From a virus, in the IMG/VR virus record IMGVR_UViG_3300027365_000036, positions 1-35,171 of that record: a DNA stretch of 35,171 bases. One strand, given 5' to 3'. Every line of letters starts with the position of its first letter. The stretch's first letter is position 1. Positions 21,736-29,447 of this stretch are shown here, piece after piece. The notes under the pieces were generated by a model. The model saw nothing but the letters and a program-made list of their open reading frames with translations, had not been told where the DNA came from and made no database searches. The position numbers and the translations under genes were made by a program.

Positions 21736-22719
21736 ATGCAGACTCTGGTGAGCTTCGGTGATGCAATCAAAGCAGACGACAGCGGTCGTGTGCGTGGTTA
21801 CCTGGTGCGCTTCGGCGGCGCCGACCTCGAGGGCGACTACTTCACATCATCGACCGACTTCGGTCGTCCAATGAAGTCTGGTGATCGTGTCGCGATGAAC
21901 CTCTACTATCATCACGGACAAGATCGCACTGTCGGCAAATCGCGCATTGGTACGGGCTACATCACCATGGACGATAAAGGTCTCTGGTACGAAGCACAGG
22001 TCGAGATGGCCGATCAGTATCAGAAGATGATCCAGGAACTCGCGAAGTCTGGCAAGCTCGGATATTCCAGCGGTGCGACAGGTCACATGGTCGAGCGGAA
22101 GAAGATGTCTGACGGTCGTTATGAAATCACACGCTGGCCAATCGGTGAGGCTTCGCTGACACCGACACCGGCGGAACCAATGAACATGGTCAAGTCCTTG
22201 AAGGACATGTATGGCGACATGGAGGGTGAGATGGAAGAAGAAGAGATGATAATCCCTGTCGCTCCTGGCGAAGACGTGGTGACGTTCGTCGAGAACGTCT
22301 ACGGTGACCTTGACAAGGAAATGGTCCATGAAGGACTCGAGGCGCTCTACGAGCGTCTCTGTGCAGGTGTTACAGCTGCATATGACAGTGGACTCGGCAG
22401 CGGACATGTGGATGCCATCATCGATGCATTCGCAGTTCGTGCGAAGGAACTGAATAGCAAAGTAAAGGATCCGGCAGCGGAAGCACAAAGCCTTAAGGCT
22501 ATGCTCGAGCGTCCGAAATCCATCCGGGAAGTGGAGCGACGGCTGCGGGATGCAGTTCGTCTCTCCAGGGCTGAATCGACAAGGTTCGCCAAAACCATCT
22601 GGTCCGAGCTTCGGGAAGAAGCGCCGGCGGAAGATGCCATCGTCGAACAACCGAGCGAAGTGGAAGATGCAAAGTCTGCACTCCTCCGTGAGCTCATGAT
22701 AATGGAGTTATCCAAATGA
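21736..22719 (+). CDS. Prohead protease, HK97-type (U35-like serine peptidase)
   Basis: The 327-residue protein trims scaffold and capsid N-termini during head maturation. It shows the N-terminal GYLVRFGGADLEGDYF, His59/His60 in YYHHGQ, and Ser111/112 in LGYSSGATGHM, with a following EASLTPTPAEPMNMV. This fits the S78-type His-Ser arrangement. After residue 165 come an acidic and helical part (possibly a built-in scaffold) and a tail, SIREVERRLRDAVRLSRAES, found at the C-terminus of many prohead proteases. No separate scaffold gene lies between it and the capsid, so it may double as scaffold. The stop is coupled with the capsid start by ATGA. Confidence 0.9.
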   Translation: MQTLVSFGDAIKADDSGRVRGYLVRFGGADLEGDYFTSSTDFGRPMKSGDRVAMNLYYHHGQDRTVGKSRIGTGYITMDDKGLWYEAQVEMADQYQKMIQELAKSGKLGYSSGATGHMVERKKMSDGRYEITRWPIGEASLTPTPAEPMNMVKSLKDMYGDMEGEMEEEEMIIPVAPGEDVVTFVENVYGDLDKEMVHEGLEALYERLCAGVTAAYDSGLGSGHVDAIIDAFAVRAKELNSKVKDPAAEAQSLKAMLERPKSIREVERRLRDAVRLSRAESTRFAKTIWSELREEAPAEDAIVEQPSEVEDAKSALLRELMIMELSK

Positions 22720-24014
22720 CAATCGAACAACTCGAGGGACAGCGTCAGTCTACAATCGCTGCCGCTAAAGAAGTCCTCATCAACGGCGGCGATATGAGCG
22801 AAGCCAATCGCCTTCATGCATCTGCAAAGTCTCTCTCTGAGCGCATCGAAATGCTCAAGGAGTTCGGGAATGTCCCTGATCCTGTCGCATCCGAAGCGCC
22901 AAAGTCTGAGCCATGGAAGAGCGGCGGAGTAGTCCGCAACCCGTTCCCAGGCACACGCGACGAAGCAAACTTCAAGGCATATGCCTTCGGCCAGTGGGTC
23001 CGTGGCAATGTCCTAGGAAATGCCAAAGCAGCTAAGTGGTGTGCTGAAAACGGCGTCAAGTCGCAGACCGAAGGAACGAACTCCGAGGGTGGATTCACCG
23101 TCCCTGAAATCGTTTCGAGCTCCTTGATCTGGCTTCGCAACGAGTACGGTGTAGCGCGTCGCTACAGCCGCATCTATCCGATGACTTCGGACGTTTTGAA
23201 TGTCCCGAATGCGTCGACCTCCACCACGACTTATTATCCTGGTGAAGCGACTGCAATCACGGCATCCGACATCACGTTCAGCCAGGTTGCGCTCACAGCC
23301 AAGAAGCTCGCCATCCTGACCATCGTGAGCAAGGAACTCAACGAGGACACCGTCATCGACTTCGGCGCGACACTGGCGCAGGACTTCGCATACGGTCTCG
23401 CACTCGCTGAGGATGCAGCTGCATTCCAGGGCGATGGTACTTCGACCTATGGTTCCATCACCGGAATCATGCCAAAAATCAAGGCGCTCTCTGCAACCTA
23501 CGCTAACATCGCGTCGATGGTCGTTGGTGCTGCTGGTAGCAACACTGCACTCTCGAGCTTCACGCTCGCGAACTTCCAGTCGATGGTTGGCAAGCTGCAG
23601 CCATACGCGACCAACCCGAGATGGTACATGCACAAAAGCGTGTTCTACAGTGGCGTCGCAGACAAGCTGATCGCTCTGTCTGGTAACTCGATCATGGACA
23701 TCCAGAACGCATATGGCCCTCAGCCAACACTGTTCGGTATCCCGATCTCGTTCGTCCAGAACATGCCGGCGACAGTGGCTGCAGAAAAAGACATGGTCGT
23801 TCTCGGAGACCTTTCCAAGGGTGTCGCCTTCGGCGATCGTCGTGGAGTCACGGTCGAAGTTTCTGACCAGGTCAAATTCATTGAGGACGCGCTCACGTTC
23901 AAGGCAACGGAGCGGTACGCCTTCAATGCGTTCGACGTTGGAAACGTCAATGCGACAGTCGCCAGCCAAGTTCCTGGCTCACTCATCGTGTTGCAGTGTG
24001 CTGCTGCTGCTTAG
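22716..24014 (+). CDS. Major capsid protein, HK97 fold
   Basis: The 432-residue protein forms the shell. An N-terminal helical delta-domain (EGQRQSTIAAAKEVLINGG ... LSERIEMLKEFG) of about 100 residues should be removed by the protease. The mature part begins near NSEGGFTVPEIVSSS (about residue 122) and carries family features: RRYSRIYPMTSDVLNVPN, AKKLAILTIVSKELNEDT, QDFAYGLALAEDAAAFQGDG, and ITGIMP. It starts by ATGA overlap with the protease gene and is followed by a strong terminator. No capsid decoration gene is obvious next to it, but the AT-rich gene at 25738 could be one. Confidence 0.93.
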   Translation: MTIEQLEGQRQSTIAAAKEVLINGGDMSEANRLHASAKSLSERIEMLKEFGNVPDPVASEAPKSEPWKSGGVVRNPFPGTRDEANFKAYAFGQWVRGNVLGNAKAAKWCAENGVKSQTEGTNSEGGFTVPEIVSSSLIWLRNEYGVARRYSRIYPMTSDVLNVPNASTSTTTYYPGEATAITASDITFSQVALTAKKLAILTIVSKELNEDTVIDFGATLAQDFAYGLALAEDAAAFQGDGTSTYGSITGIMPKIKALSATYANIASMVVGAAGSNTALSSFTLANFQSMVGKLQPYATNPRWYMHKSVFYSGVADKLIALSGNSIMDIQNAYGPQPTLFGIPISFVQNMPATVAAEKDMVVLGDLSKGVAFGDRRGVTVEVSDQVKFIEDALTFKATERYAFNAFDVGNVNATVASQVPGSLIVLQCAAAA

Positions 24015-24036
24015 TCTGTAGCACCTTCGTAGTCAA

Positions 24037-24075
24037 GGGGAGCGGGGATGCATACCCGTTCCTCTTTTTCTTTTT
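24037..24075 (+). terminator. Intrinsic terminator after capsid gene
   Basis: GGGGAGCGGG (24037-24046) pairs with CCCGTTCCTC (24055-24064) with two G-U pairs. The loop is GATGCATA, followed by TTTTTCTTTTT. It would partly stop late transcription after the abundant capsid gene, lowering connector and tail transcripts. An AGGA ribosome site follows for the next gene. Confidence 0.82.
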
Positions 24076-24087
24076 AGGATGTAAACC

Positions 24088-24576
24088 ATGCCACTCACTC
24101 GAACTCAAGCACTGGACCGTCTCGCGTGGATGGTCGCATCCGATCAGTATCCTTTTCTTGACAGCACCGCGCTCCAGCAGCTCGTCGACGACCACGCACG
24201 ATGGACTACGTGGACAGCATCCACAGCCTTCGTCGTTGGCGACATCATCATCCCGACGGTCGCGAATGGTCGACTCTACCAGTGCGTCATCGCAGGGACA
24301 TCGAGCGCCACTGAACCTCAGTTCCCGCAGTGGACCAGGACAACCGGCTACACGCTGAACGATGGCGCCGGAGACCTTCTCTGGGAAGATATCGGTCCAG
24401 CCAACACTGAACGCTATGACATCCGCGCAGCTGCGCGACAGGGATGGATTCGCAAAGCATCCAGCATCACACACTTGATCGATGTCAAGGATGGTCAAGT
24501 CGACGCGAAGATGGCTATCCTCCGTGAGCACTGTCTCGACCAGGCGAAGCGGTATTCACCGATGGTGTTCGTATGA
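24088..24576 (+). CDS. Head-tail connector with inserted carbohydrate-binding-like module
   Basis: The 162-residue protein occupies the gp6-like connector position after the capsid. The N-terminus (ALDRLAWMVASDQYPFLDSTALQQLVDD) and C-terminus (RAAARQGWIRKASSITHLID) are helical connector segments. Between them, residues about 35-110 form a separate module of WTASTAFVVGDIIIPTVANG, LYQCVIAGTSSATEP and FPQWTRTTGYTLNDGAG type, ending LLWEDIG. This pattern resembles the chitin/carbohydrate-binding-like domains in phage structural proteins. The insertion would project from the neck. Start ATG has AGGA upstream. The end overlaps the closure protein gene by ATGA. Confidence 0.75.
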   Translation: MPLTRTQALDRLAWMVASDQYPFLDSTALQQLVDDHARWTTWTASTAFVVGDIIIPTVANGRLYQCVIAGTSSATEPQFPQWTRTTGYTLNDGAGDLLWEDIGPANTERYDIRAAARQGWIRKASSITHLIDVKDGQVDAKMAILREHCLDQAKRYSPMVFV

Positions 24577-24953
24577 TTCCAGCTGCATATTCCAATGCAC
24601 TCAAGAACGCGATTCAGGCGTATTCGTATGCAGATCGTGTCGCGATCTGGCGGACAGTCAATCAGTCCGACGGCATCGGCGGCATCAGTCAGCACTGGGT
24701 CCAGGTCGCTGAGATTCGCGCCACCATCAGCAACACGGGCGACACAGAAGGCATCGTCGGCGGCATGATCGAGCAGTCCGGTACATGGACGCTCACATGC
24801 TCACCAGACATCGAAGTGCGTGCAGATGACAGGATATACGTCAGCGGGAATCCTCAAGCCTTATCGCCATACTACGAGTGCATCGGTTCCGACTACGGTC
24901 ACACGAACGCTGTCAGTCAGACCATCGCGCTCCGCGCCAGGACAAACGGTTAA
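24573..24953 (+). CDS. Head closure/head-tail adaptor protein
   Basis: The 126-residue protein fits the head-closure position after the gp6-like connector. It starts with a short helix (AAYSNALKNAIQAYSY), followed by an SH3-like or beta-barrel pattern: RVAIWRTVNQSDGIGGISQHW, VQVAEIRATIS, WTLTCSPDIEVRADDRIYVS. This resembles the SPP1 gp16/HK97 gp7-type adaptors in length and order. It is translationally coupled to the preceding gene. No catalytic residues are expected. The family name is inferred from position and pattern. Confidence 0.75.
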   Translation: MIPAAYSNALKNAIQAYSYADRVAIWRTVNQSDGIGGISQHWVQVAEIRATISNTGDTEGIVGGMIEQSGTWTLTCSPDIEVRADDRIYVSGNPQALSPYYECIGSDYGHTNAVSQTIALRARTNG

Positions 24954-25021
24954 CCCACTGCGTGATGCGGGATTGGTCTTCGTGCCACCATCATAGGATT
25001 AGAGATTTGAGGGGTGTGTGT

Positions 25022-25249
25022 ATGAGTCCTGAGATGTGGGTGCAGATTGGCATTCAAGCGTTTATCACTATTATGAGCATTGGTGCCGCATGGGTGGCAC
25101 TGCAGGTCAGGTTGACGCGACTGGAGACTCAGGTGGCACACATCATCTCGACGCTCGATGGGCAACAGCAGGAAGTGCGCCGCATCGAGCAACGGCTCGG
25201 TAAACTCGAGAACAAGGTTTCCGCTTTGGAGGCGATCATACAAAGATGA
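25022..25249 (+). CDS. Small membrane-anchored coiled-coil protein
   Basis: The 75-residue product begins at ATG 25022 with GAGGGG upstream. It has a single N-terminal hydrophobic segment (IGIQAFITIMSIGAAWVAL) followed by a charged heptad-like helix (LTRLETQVAHIISTLDG ... RIEQRLGKLENKVSALEAI), which predicts a membrane-anchored coiled coil. Such proteins occur with holins in phage lysis units (XhlA-like or spanin-like), but the resemblance is structural only. The next gene is a holin candidate, coupled by ATGA. Confidence 0.68.
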   Translation: MSPEMWVQIGIQAFITIMSIGAAWVALQVRLTRLETQVAHIISTLDGQQQEVRRIEQRLGKLENKVSALEAIIQR

Positions 25250-25497
25250 ACAGCATCAGCATCAAAAGATTAGTGGTCGTTGTGATCGTGGCATTCGTAG
25301 CTGCATTCACCTCGGTCTTTGGCGATGGCATCAGAACATCCGAAGCACACGACATCAGCGAGCTGGGCGCAGTGCTGGCACTGTACGGGAGCAAGGCTGT
25401 AGCGGCTGGTGTCACAGCTGCGATGAGTTCTGTGCTGGCTTTCCTCACGATGCCGTTCAAGGGTGTAGAGGCGAACAGCCTGAAGGTGGGTAAATGA
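25246..25497 (+). CDS. Holin-like small membrane protein
   Basis: The 83-residue protein has a positively charged start (SISIKRL), a first hydrophobic segment (VVVVIVAFVAAFTSVFG) and a second at about 45-68 (LYGSKAVAAGVTAAMSSVLAFLTMPF). Two membrane helices with a short polar loop suit a class II holin that makes holes for the endolysin. It sits far from the endolysin gene (6390), within the head-tail genes. The neighbour with coiled coil supports a lysis unit. Without homology this remains a candidate. Confidence 0.55.
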   Translation: MNSISIKRLVVVVIVAFVAAFTSVFGDGIRTSEAHDISELGAVLALYGSKAVAAGVTAAMSSVLAFLTMPFKGVEANSLKVGK

Positions 25498-25745
25498 CAC
25501 AGACCAAAACACTCACTGCTGTCAACATCGACAATAATGGCGGTGTCATGTGCGTGTTCTCCGACACAGGCGTTTATTATGCATCTGTTGAGCAGTTACA
25601 AGATGCAGTCATGCAGGCTGCTACAAGTGCCGACAATCAACTGCAGATGTTGCTTTTGATGCTTTGGATGCAAGATAACATCGTTGGACGTACCGCAGTA
25701 CTTGACACCGATAATGCAACAAATGTGGTGACAACCTATGCCTAG
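25494..25745 (+). CDS. Small protein of unknown function
   Basis: The 83-residue product starts by ATGA overlap with the holin-like gene. It has a strand-rich beginning (TLTAVNIDNNGGVMCVFSDTGVYYASVEQL) and a methionine/leucine-rich helix (QLQMLLLMLWMQDNIVG). I do not recognise it. The pattern is that of a small head-tail or fibre-associated protein. It precedes, with an 8-base overlap, the AT-richer 345-residue gene and is itself somewhat AT-rich. Confidence 0.6.
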   Translation: MTQTKTLTAVNIDNNGGVMCVFSDTGVYYASVEQLQDAVMQAATSADNQLQMLLLMLWMQDNIVGRTAVLDTDNATNVVTTYA

Positions 25746-26775
25746 TTATGAAGGGCCAGCGTTCTCATATAAACAGCTTGCACCTACGATTGGTGTAGCA
25801 TATTTCTGGTCAGTTGGGCATTATGCTTTTAATACATTTAAAGCAACCGATAACCATACTGTTATTTCTGTACGCATTCCTGGCGCACGTGGATCTAGTG
25901 CGGCAGGTACTTTGCGGGTTGGCATACAAGCGGTGACTGGCGCAGCTATGAATAGCCTTCCTACAGGTACGTGGTTAGCATATGAAGATATCTTAGTATC
26001 GACATACACAACATCAATGGCATCTAAATGGATAACGCTTACAGTACCGTACACGCTAACTAAGAATACGTTTTATGCAATCGTTGCACAGGCTCAAAGT
26101 GGCACATTCTCCTCTGGTGCGAATGAATTTGTATGTGGATATCAAACTGGTTCCTATACCGCTGGGGCTAGATTCTTCCCAACAACAGGCAGACAAGCAG
26201 CTTCAAATAATGTAGGCGTAGGAGATTATGTCTTCGGTTACAGAACATCAACACAAGGTTATTACGGTGTAATTATGCCTTTGTCGGATGACTCTGCTGC
26301 AAATGTTGAGATGGGTGCAAGATTTGTTGTTCCATCTGGTCAGTACTCATCTTATGAATGTTTGGGTATACGGAATAAAAACAACGCTATAGCACAACAA
26401 ACAGTCCGACTTTATGATTCTTCAAATAATGTAATTGCATCAGCGACTCCAAAATTTGACAATTCTGTAGGTCGCGCAATTTACGACACATACTGGGACA
26501 CAGCAGTGAACCTAATTGCTGGACAGACATATTACTGGGGGACTGTATGTCCTTCATCTACCCAATGGGGGTCGTTAATATCGGTAGATGCAGTTACGGA
26601 CTGGTTAGCAGACACAACGTGGCAGTTTGCAAGGGCGCGTAGAACAACACCTGTAACCGGCGCGTGGACAATCACGACTACTGAGAACTACGAGCATCAA
26701 CTGATTCTAGGCAACATCAATCCTATGGGTGGATTGCTAACGCATCCCGGCATGACAGGAGGCATTCGTGGCTAA
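25738..26775 (+). CDS. Structural beta-rich protein (fibre or decoration candidate), AT-rich
   Basis: The 345-residue product is rich in Gly, Ser, Thr, Tyr and Ala with strands throughout, and ends GGLLTHPGMTGGIRG. Two jelly-roll-like repeats are suggested: each half contains a segment of the type TFYAIVAQAQSGTFSSG or AGQTYYWGTVCPSS after a description of strands, which resembles cell-surface or fibre domains. Base composition is lower in GC than neighbours (sampled lines at 26341 and 26161 give about 35% and 48%, against about 57% at 27301). Codon choice also differs, so it was probably acquired separately. A host-binding or capsid-decorating role is inferred only. Confidence 0.55.
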   Translation: MPSYEGPAFSYKQLAPTIGVAYFWSVGHYAFNTFKATDNHTVISVRIPGARGSSAAGTLRVGIQAVTGAAMNSLPTGTWLAYEDILVSTYTTSMASKWITLTVPYTLTKNTFYAIVAQAQSGTFSSGANEFVCGYQTGSYTAGARFFPTTGRQAASNNVGVGDYVFGYRTSTQGYYGVIMPLSDDSAANVEMGARFVVPSGQYSSYECLGIRNKNNAIAQQTVRLYDSSNNVIASATPKFDNSVGRAIYDTYWDTAVNLIAGQTYYWGTVCPSSTQWGSLISVDAVTDWLADTTWQFARARRTTPVTGAWTITTTENYEHQLILGNINPMGGLLTHPGMTGGIRG

Positions 26776-27778
26776 GTTATTCGTACAGGCGCAAGCCACA
26801 TCCAACCGCTCCGAGTATGTGTTTGTGCAGGACAGCGCGAGCACGACAGGTGGTGGTAAGACCGGCATCGCATACAACGCTGCTGGATTGACTGCTTACT
26901 ATGTCAGACCGGCTGGGAGCGCAACAGCAATCACATTGGCAACGCAAACAGTGACCGGTGCTTGGTCATCTGGCGGATGGGTTGAGGTAGACGCAACAAA
27001 TCTACCGGGCATCTATCGGTTTGATATTCCTAACGCTGTATTTGCGACAGGCGTAGACCACGCTGTTGTGATGCTCAAGGGTGCATCCGGTATGGCTCCT
27101 GTGAGCCTTGAATACCAGCTTGTAGGCTTTGACCCGGCTACTGCTTGGTTGACATCTGCACAGACTGCCTCGGCTGTCTGGGGTGCATTGACGAACGACC
27201 ACACGACTCACGGAACATTCGGATGGAACGTCCTTCGTGCTGATCAGGACTCGAAGGAAGGTCTCGTCACACTGCATCAGTCTGGTGGAGTCTCTCGTGT
27301 GGATGCTGACATACATGCGATTGTCAACGACACGGACGCCGCTACGGAACTCAAGGGTGCGCTCCTTCACAATGGCACAGACTACATCTCCGCAGATCTG
27401 TTGACTCCAGTGTCAGCTGCGACGAGCGTTCACATCGGACCTTATCAACTCCTGGCTGATGGCCTTGGAGCAGATCAGCCGCTCGATGTCAATGTCGGAA
27501 CAGCGACGAGCATCGATGTCCAGGTAACAGACGCGAACGGCACTGGCATCGACATCACTGGTGCAACAGTATCGGCGAAGGTATACAACAGCGGTGGAAC
27601 GCTCGTGGCGACGTATGCGGGCACTGCGACGTATGCGGACAATGGGCGATTGTCCTTCGGTCTTACGACTACAGTGACCAACACGTCAGGCACGTACACC
27701 GTGACCGTGACCAGAACAACGGGTGCGACGGATACGCAGATATTTGGACCGCTGAGACTATACGTGAGGCCAGTATGA
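26768..27778 (+). CDS. BppU-like structural protein
   Basis: The 336-residue protein begins at a GTG overlapping the previous stop. Its N-terminus (about residues 25-115) has a phage module with KTGIAYNAAGLTAYYVRP, GGWVEVDATNLPGIYRFDIP and HAVVMLKGASGMAP, common in tail and fibre-associated proteins. The middle is variable. The C-terminus (about 240-336) contains DVQVTDANGTGIDITGATVS and ends FGPLRLYVRP, resembling the baseplate upper protein (BppU) N-terminal domain. The next gene carries a related domain. Location among head-tail genes suggests a neck or tail accessory protein. Receptor contact is a guess. Confidence 0.58.
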   Translation: MAKLFVQAQATSNRSEYVFVQDSASTTGGGKTGIAYNAAGLTAYYVRPAGSATAITLATQTVTGAWSSGGWVEVDATNLPGIYRFDIPNAVFATGVDHAVVMLKGASGMAPVSLEYQLVGFDPATAWLTSAQTASAVWGALTNDHTTHGTFGWNVLRADQDSKEGLVTLHQSGGVSRVDADIHAIVNDTDAATELKGALLHNGTDYISADLLTPVSAATSVHIGPYQLLADGLGADQPLDVNVGTATSIDVQVTDANGTGIDITGATVSAKVYNSGGTLVATYAGTATYADNGRLSFGLTTTVTNTSGTYTVTVTRTTGATDTQIFGPLRLYVRPV

Positions 27779-28131
27779 GTGTGAACATTATCAACATCAC
27801 GGAGGACCCGGAACAGGTCACGCAGATCGCGGCCTGGACTGGAGACTGGCACACATACGTGGTGCGCCTGGTCGACGAGAACGGTTCACCGATTGACATC
27901 ACCACAGGCACGCTGAGCGCCACGTACACGAACGCTGCGACTGGCGTGGCGTATAGTTTCGTTACTGGAAGTGTGACGCTCACAAAGTCACTGTCGTCAC
28001 AAGGCATCGTGACCATCCTCAACCCGGCTGCATACCCGACAGCAGCTGTGATTCGTCTGACATTGTCGCTGACTGTGTCGACCACGGTGCGACGCTTCGG
28101 TCCACTCCTCATCGAGGTCCTCGCTCCGTGA
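27775..28131 (+). CDS. BppU-like domain protein, related to the preceding C-terminus
   Basis: The 118-residue protein is nearly one domain: WHTYVVRLVDENGSPIDITT, then strands, and a close ending FGPLLIEVLAP. The order (D-x-N-G-x-x-I-D-I-T, about 80 residues, FGPL) repeats that of the C-terminus of the gene before it, so the two are probably duplicates. It starts by ATGA overlap and its stop overlaps the next gene's GTG. It looks like a small structural partner, perhaps of neck or fibre. No catalytic motif is seen. Confidence 0.58.
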   Translation: MSVNIINITEDPEQVTQIAAWTGDWHTYVVRLVDENGSPIDITTGTLSATYTNAATGVAYSFVTGSVTLTKSLSSQGIVTILNPAAYPTAAVIRLTLSLTVSTTVRRFGPLLIEVLAP

Positions 28132-28511
28132 CAGTCAAGGTCGACATGTCTGGCTTCGACGACGCGGAGAAGCGTTTTCGCATGCTATCTGTATTTCTCG
28201 AGAAGGCTGTGAAGGCTTCGTACACGGGAATGATTGCACTGATGACAGGCGCAAAGTCTGGTCGCACCTACAAGATCGGCAAGAGGTCGTATCAAGCATC
28301 CGCGCCAGGACAAGCACCAGCGGTGCGAACTGGATTCCTGCGGACATCGATCACCATCGGCAAGGTCAACGACTACGAGTACATCATCAGTATCGCGGCG
28401 CCTTATGGCAAAATACTCGAGTTCCAGATGAATCGTCCATTTGCTATCCCTGCCAGCACGAAGGCATGGACGGTGTTCCAGGGTGTAATAGGGAAGTACT
28501 TCAATGGTTGA
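28128..28511 (+). CDS. HK97 gp10-like head-tail protein
   Basis: The 127-residue protein matches the gp10-like family found before the tail terminator. It begins with helices (FDDAEKRFRMLSVFLEKAVKAS), then the signature with YQASAPGQAPAVRTGFLRTSI and a strand-containing end with ISIAAPYGKILEFQMNRPF. The family sits at the neck or tail-completion position. It starts with GTG coupled to the preceding stop. The end overlaps the tail terminator gene by 8 bases. Confidence 0.83.
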   Translation: MTVKVDMSGFDDAEKRFRMLSVFLEKAVKASYTGMIALMTGAKSGRTYKIGKRSYQASAPGQAPAVRTGFLRTSITIGKVNDYEYIISIAAPYGKILEFQMNRPFAIPASTKAWTVFQGVIGKYFNG

Positions 28512-28980
28512 ATCACTGGTCGTCGACGAGTGGATCTATGACACGCTCACAGCTGACGCCACGCTCCAGGGACTGCTGGCGGTAGACAATAGGGCGCCTT
28601 CGTACCAGCAGGGCATCTACCTATACTATGCTCCTGAGAAGGACCCGATCAGTCTGCGACAGCCACAGGTGCCATACATCGTGGTTCGTCATCTAGACGC
28701 CGGCCAGACCGACACCACATCGGTGTGTGGTGGCCGCATCGTGACCACGTCAAGCCATCAGGTTTGGTGCTGGGACACACAGTCTGGTGCTGTGTCGATG
28801 GCACGCATCAAGGGCATCGTGGACAGAATAGACACGTTATTGAACAAACAAAGCGTAGACACAACCACTCCTGTCTTTTTCCTGAATCGCGCGAGCGTCA
28901 GCTCATCGATAGACGTGTCCCAGGATGGACGCGTCGACAATGGCATATCACAAGTCTATGTCGCCACAATAACACCATAG
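28504..28980 (+). CDS. Tail terminator/tail-completion protein
   Basis: The 158-residue protein is in the classical terminator place before the major tail protein. It starts with a helix (VESLVVDEWIYDTLTADATLQ) and a loop with YQQGIYLYYAPEKDP. A strand region (PYIVVRHLDAGQTDTT) and VWCWDTQSGAVSMARIKGIVDRID follow, similar to DUF3168-type completion proteins. It forms a ring capping the tail tube. It has no visible enzyme motif. The call is based on position and general pattern. Confidence 0.72.
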   Translation: MVESLVVDEWIYDTLTADATLQGLLAVDNRAPSYQQGIYLYYAPEKDPISLRQPQVPYIVVRHLDAGQTDTTSVCGGRIVTTSSHQVWCWDTQSGAVSMARIKGIVDRIDTLLNKQSVDTTTPVFFLNRASVSSSIDVSQDGRVDNGISQVYVATITP

Positions 28981-28993
28981 AGGTATCTTTCAC

Positions 28994-29446
28994 ATGGCCC
29001 GTCCACTACTTGCAAAAGACGTCACACTGACGATCACTTTCACCGCTGCCGCCTTAACTGGTGACACGACTGCACTCCCGACATCGACTGCGACTTCGGT
29101 CCAGTGTCTCGCGAAGTCGTTCAGCACGACTGTCACACAGAACATGGTCAATGCCACCGCATTGTGCGCCGTCTTTGAGGCATCACTCCCAACGACACAG
29201 GCTGGCACGGTCAACCTCGAACTGTACATCGACAACACGACTGGTCCTCTCTTCACAAGCAAACTCGGATTCGGGTGTGAGATTGACGTCGACCTCGATG
29301 GCGCTGCTTCTGTTGCTGGCAACGTGGTTAAGTATTTTGGTATGGTCACAGAAGCAGGGCTGTCCCTGACTCCGGAAGAAACACAGACTGAAACCGCGAC
29401 CATCAAACTTGGTGTGAGCGGAATCACTGGTCTGTCAGGATCATAA
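28994..29446 (+). CDS. Major tail tube protein
   Basis: The 150-residue protein is in the tube-protein position between terminator and chaperones. It is rich in Thr, Ala, Ser and Val with strand pattern (KDVTLTITFTAAALTGD, GTVNLELYIDNTTG, VVKYFGMVTEAGLSLTPE, ETATIKLGVSGITGLSGS), fitting the beta-sandwich tube fold. A GAGGT ribosome site precedes ATG 28994. It should be the most abundant tail component. The stop is one base before the TTG start of the chaperone gene. Assignment rests on position and fold-like pattern. Confidence 0.75.
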   Translation: MARPLLAKDVTLTITFTAAALTGDTTALPTSTATSVQCLAKSFSTTVTQNMVNATALCAVFEASLPTTQAGTVNLELYIDNTTGPLFTSKLGFGCEIDVDLDGAASVAGNVVKYFGMVTEAGLSLTPEETQTETATIKLGVSGITGLSGS

Positions 29447-29447
29447 T

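Noticed and set aside
23013-23969. Long reverse-strand frame (318 codons) opposite the capsid gene
   Set aside because: It is antisense to the well-supported capsid gene, has no ribosome site and low-complexity charged composition. The same applies to 21847-22650 opposite the prohead protease.
24954-25021. Promoter before the small membrane protein gene (TTGGTC ... TAGGAT)
   Set aside because: The -35 is poor and the spacer of 15 bases is too short for a convincing call.
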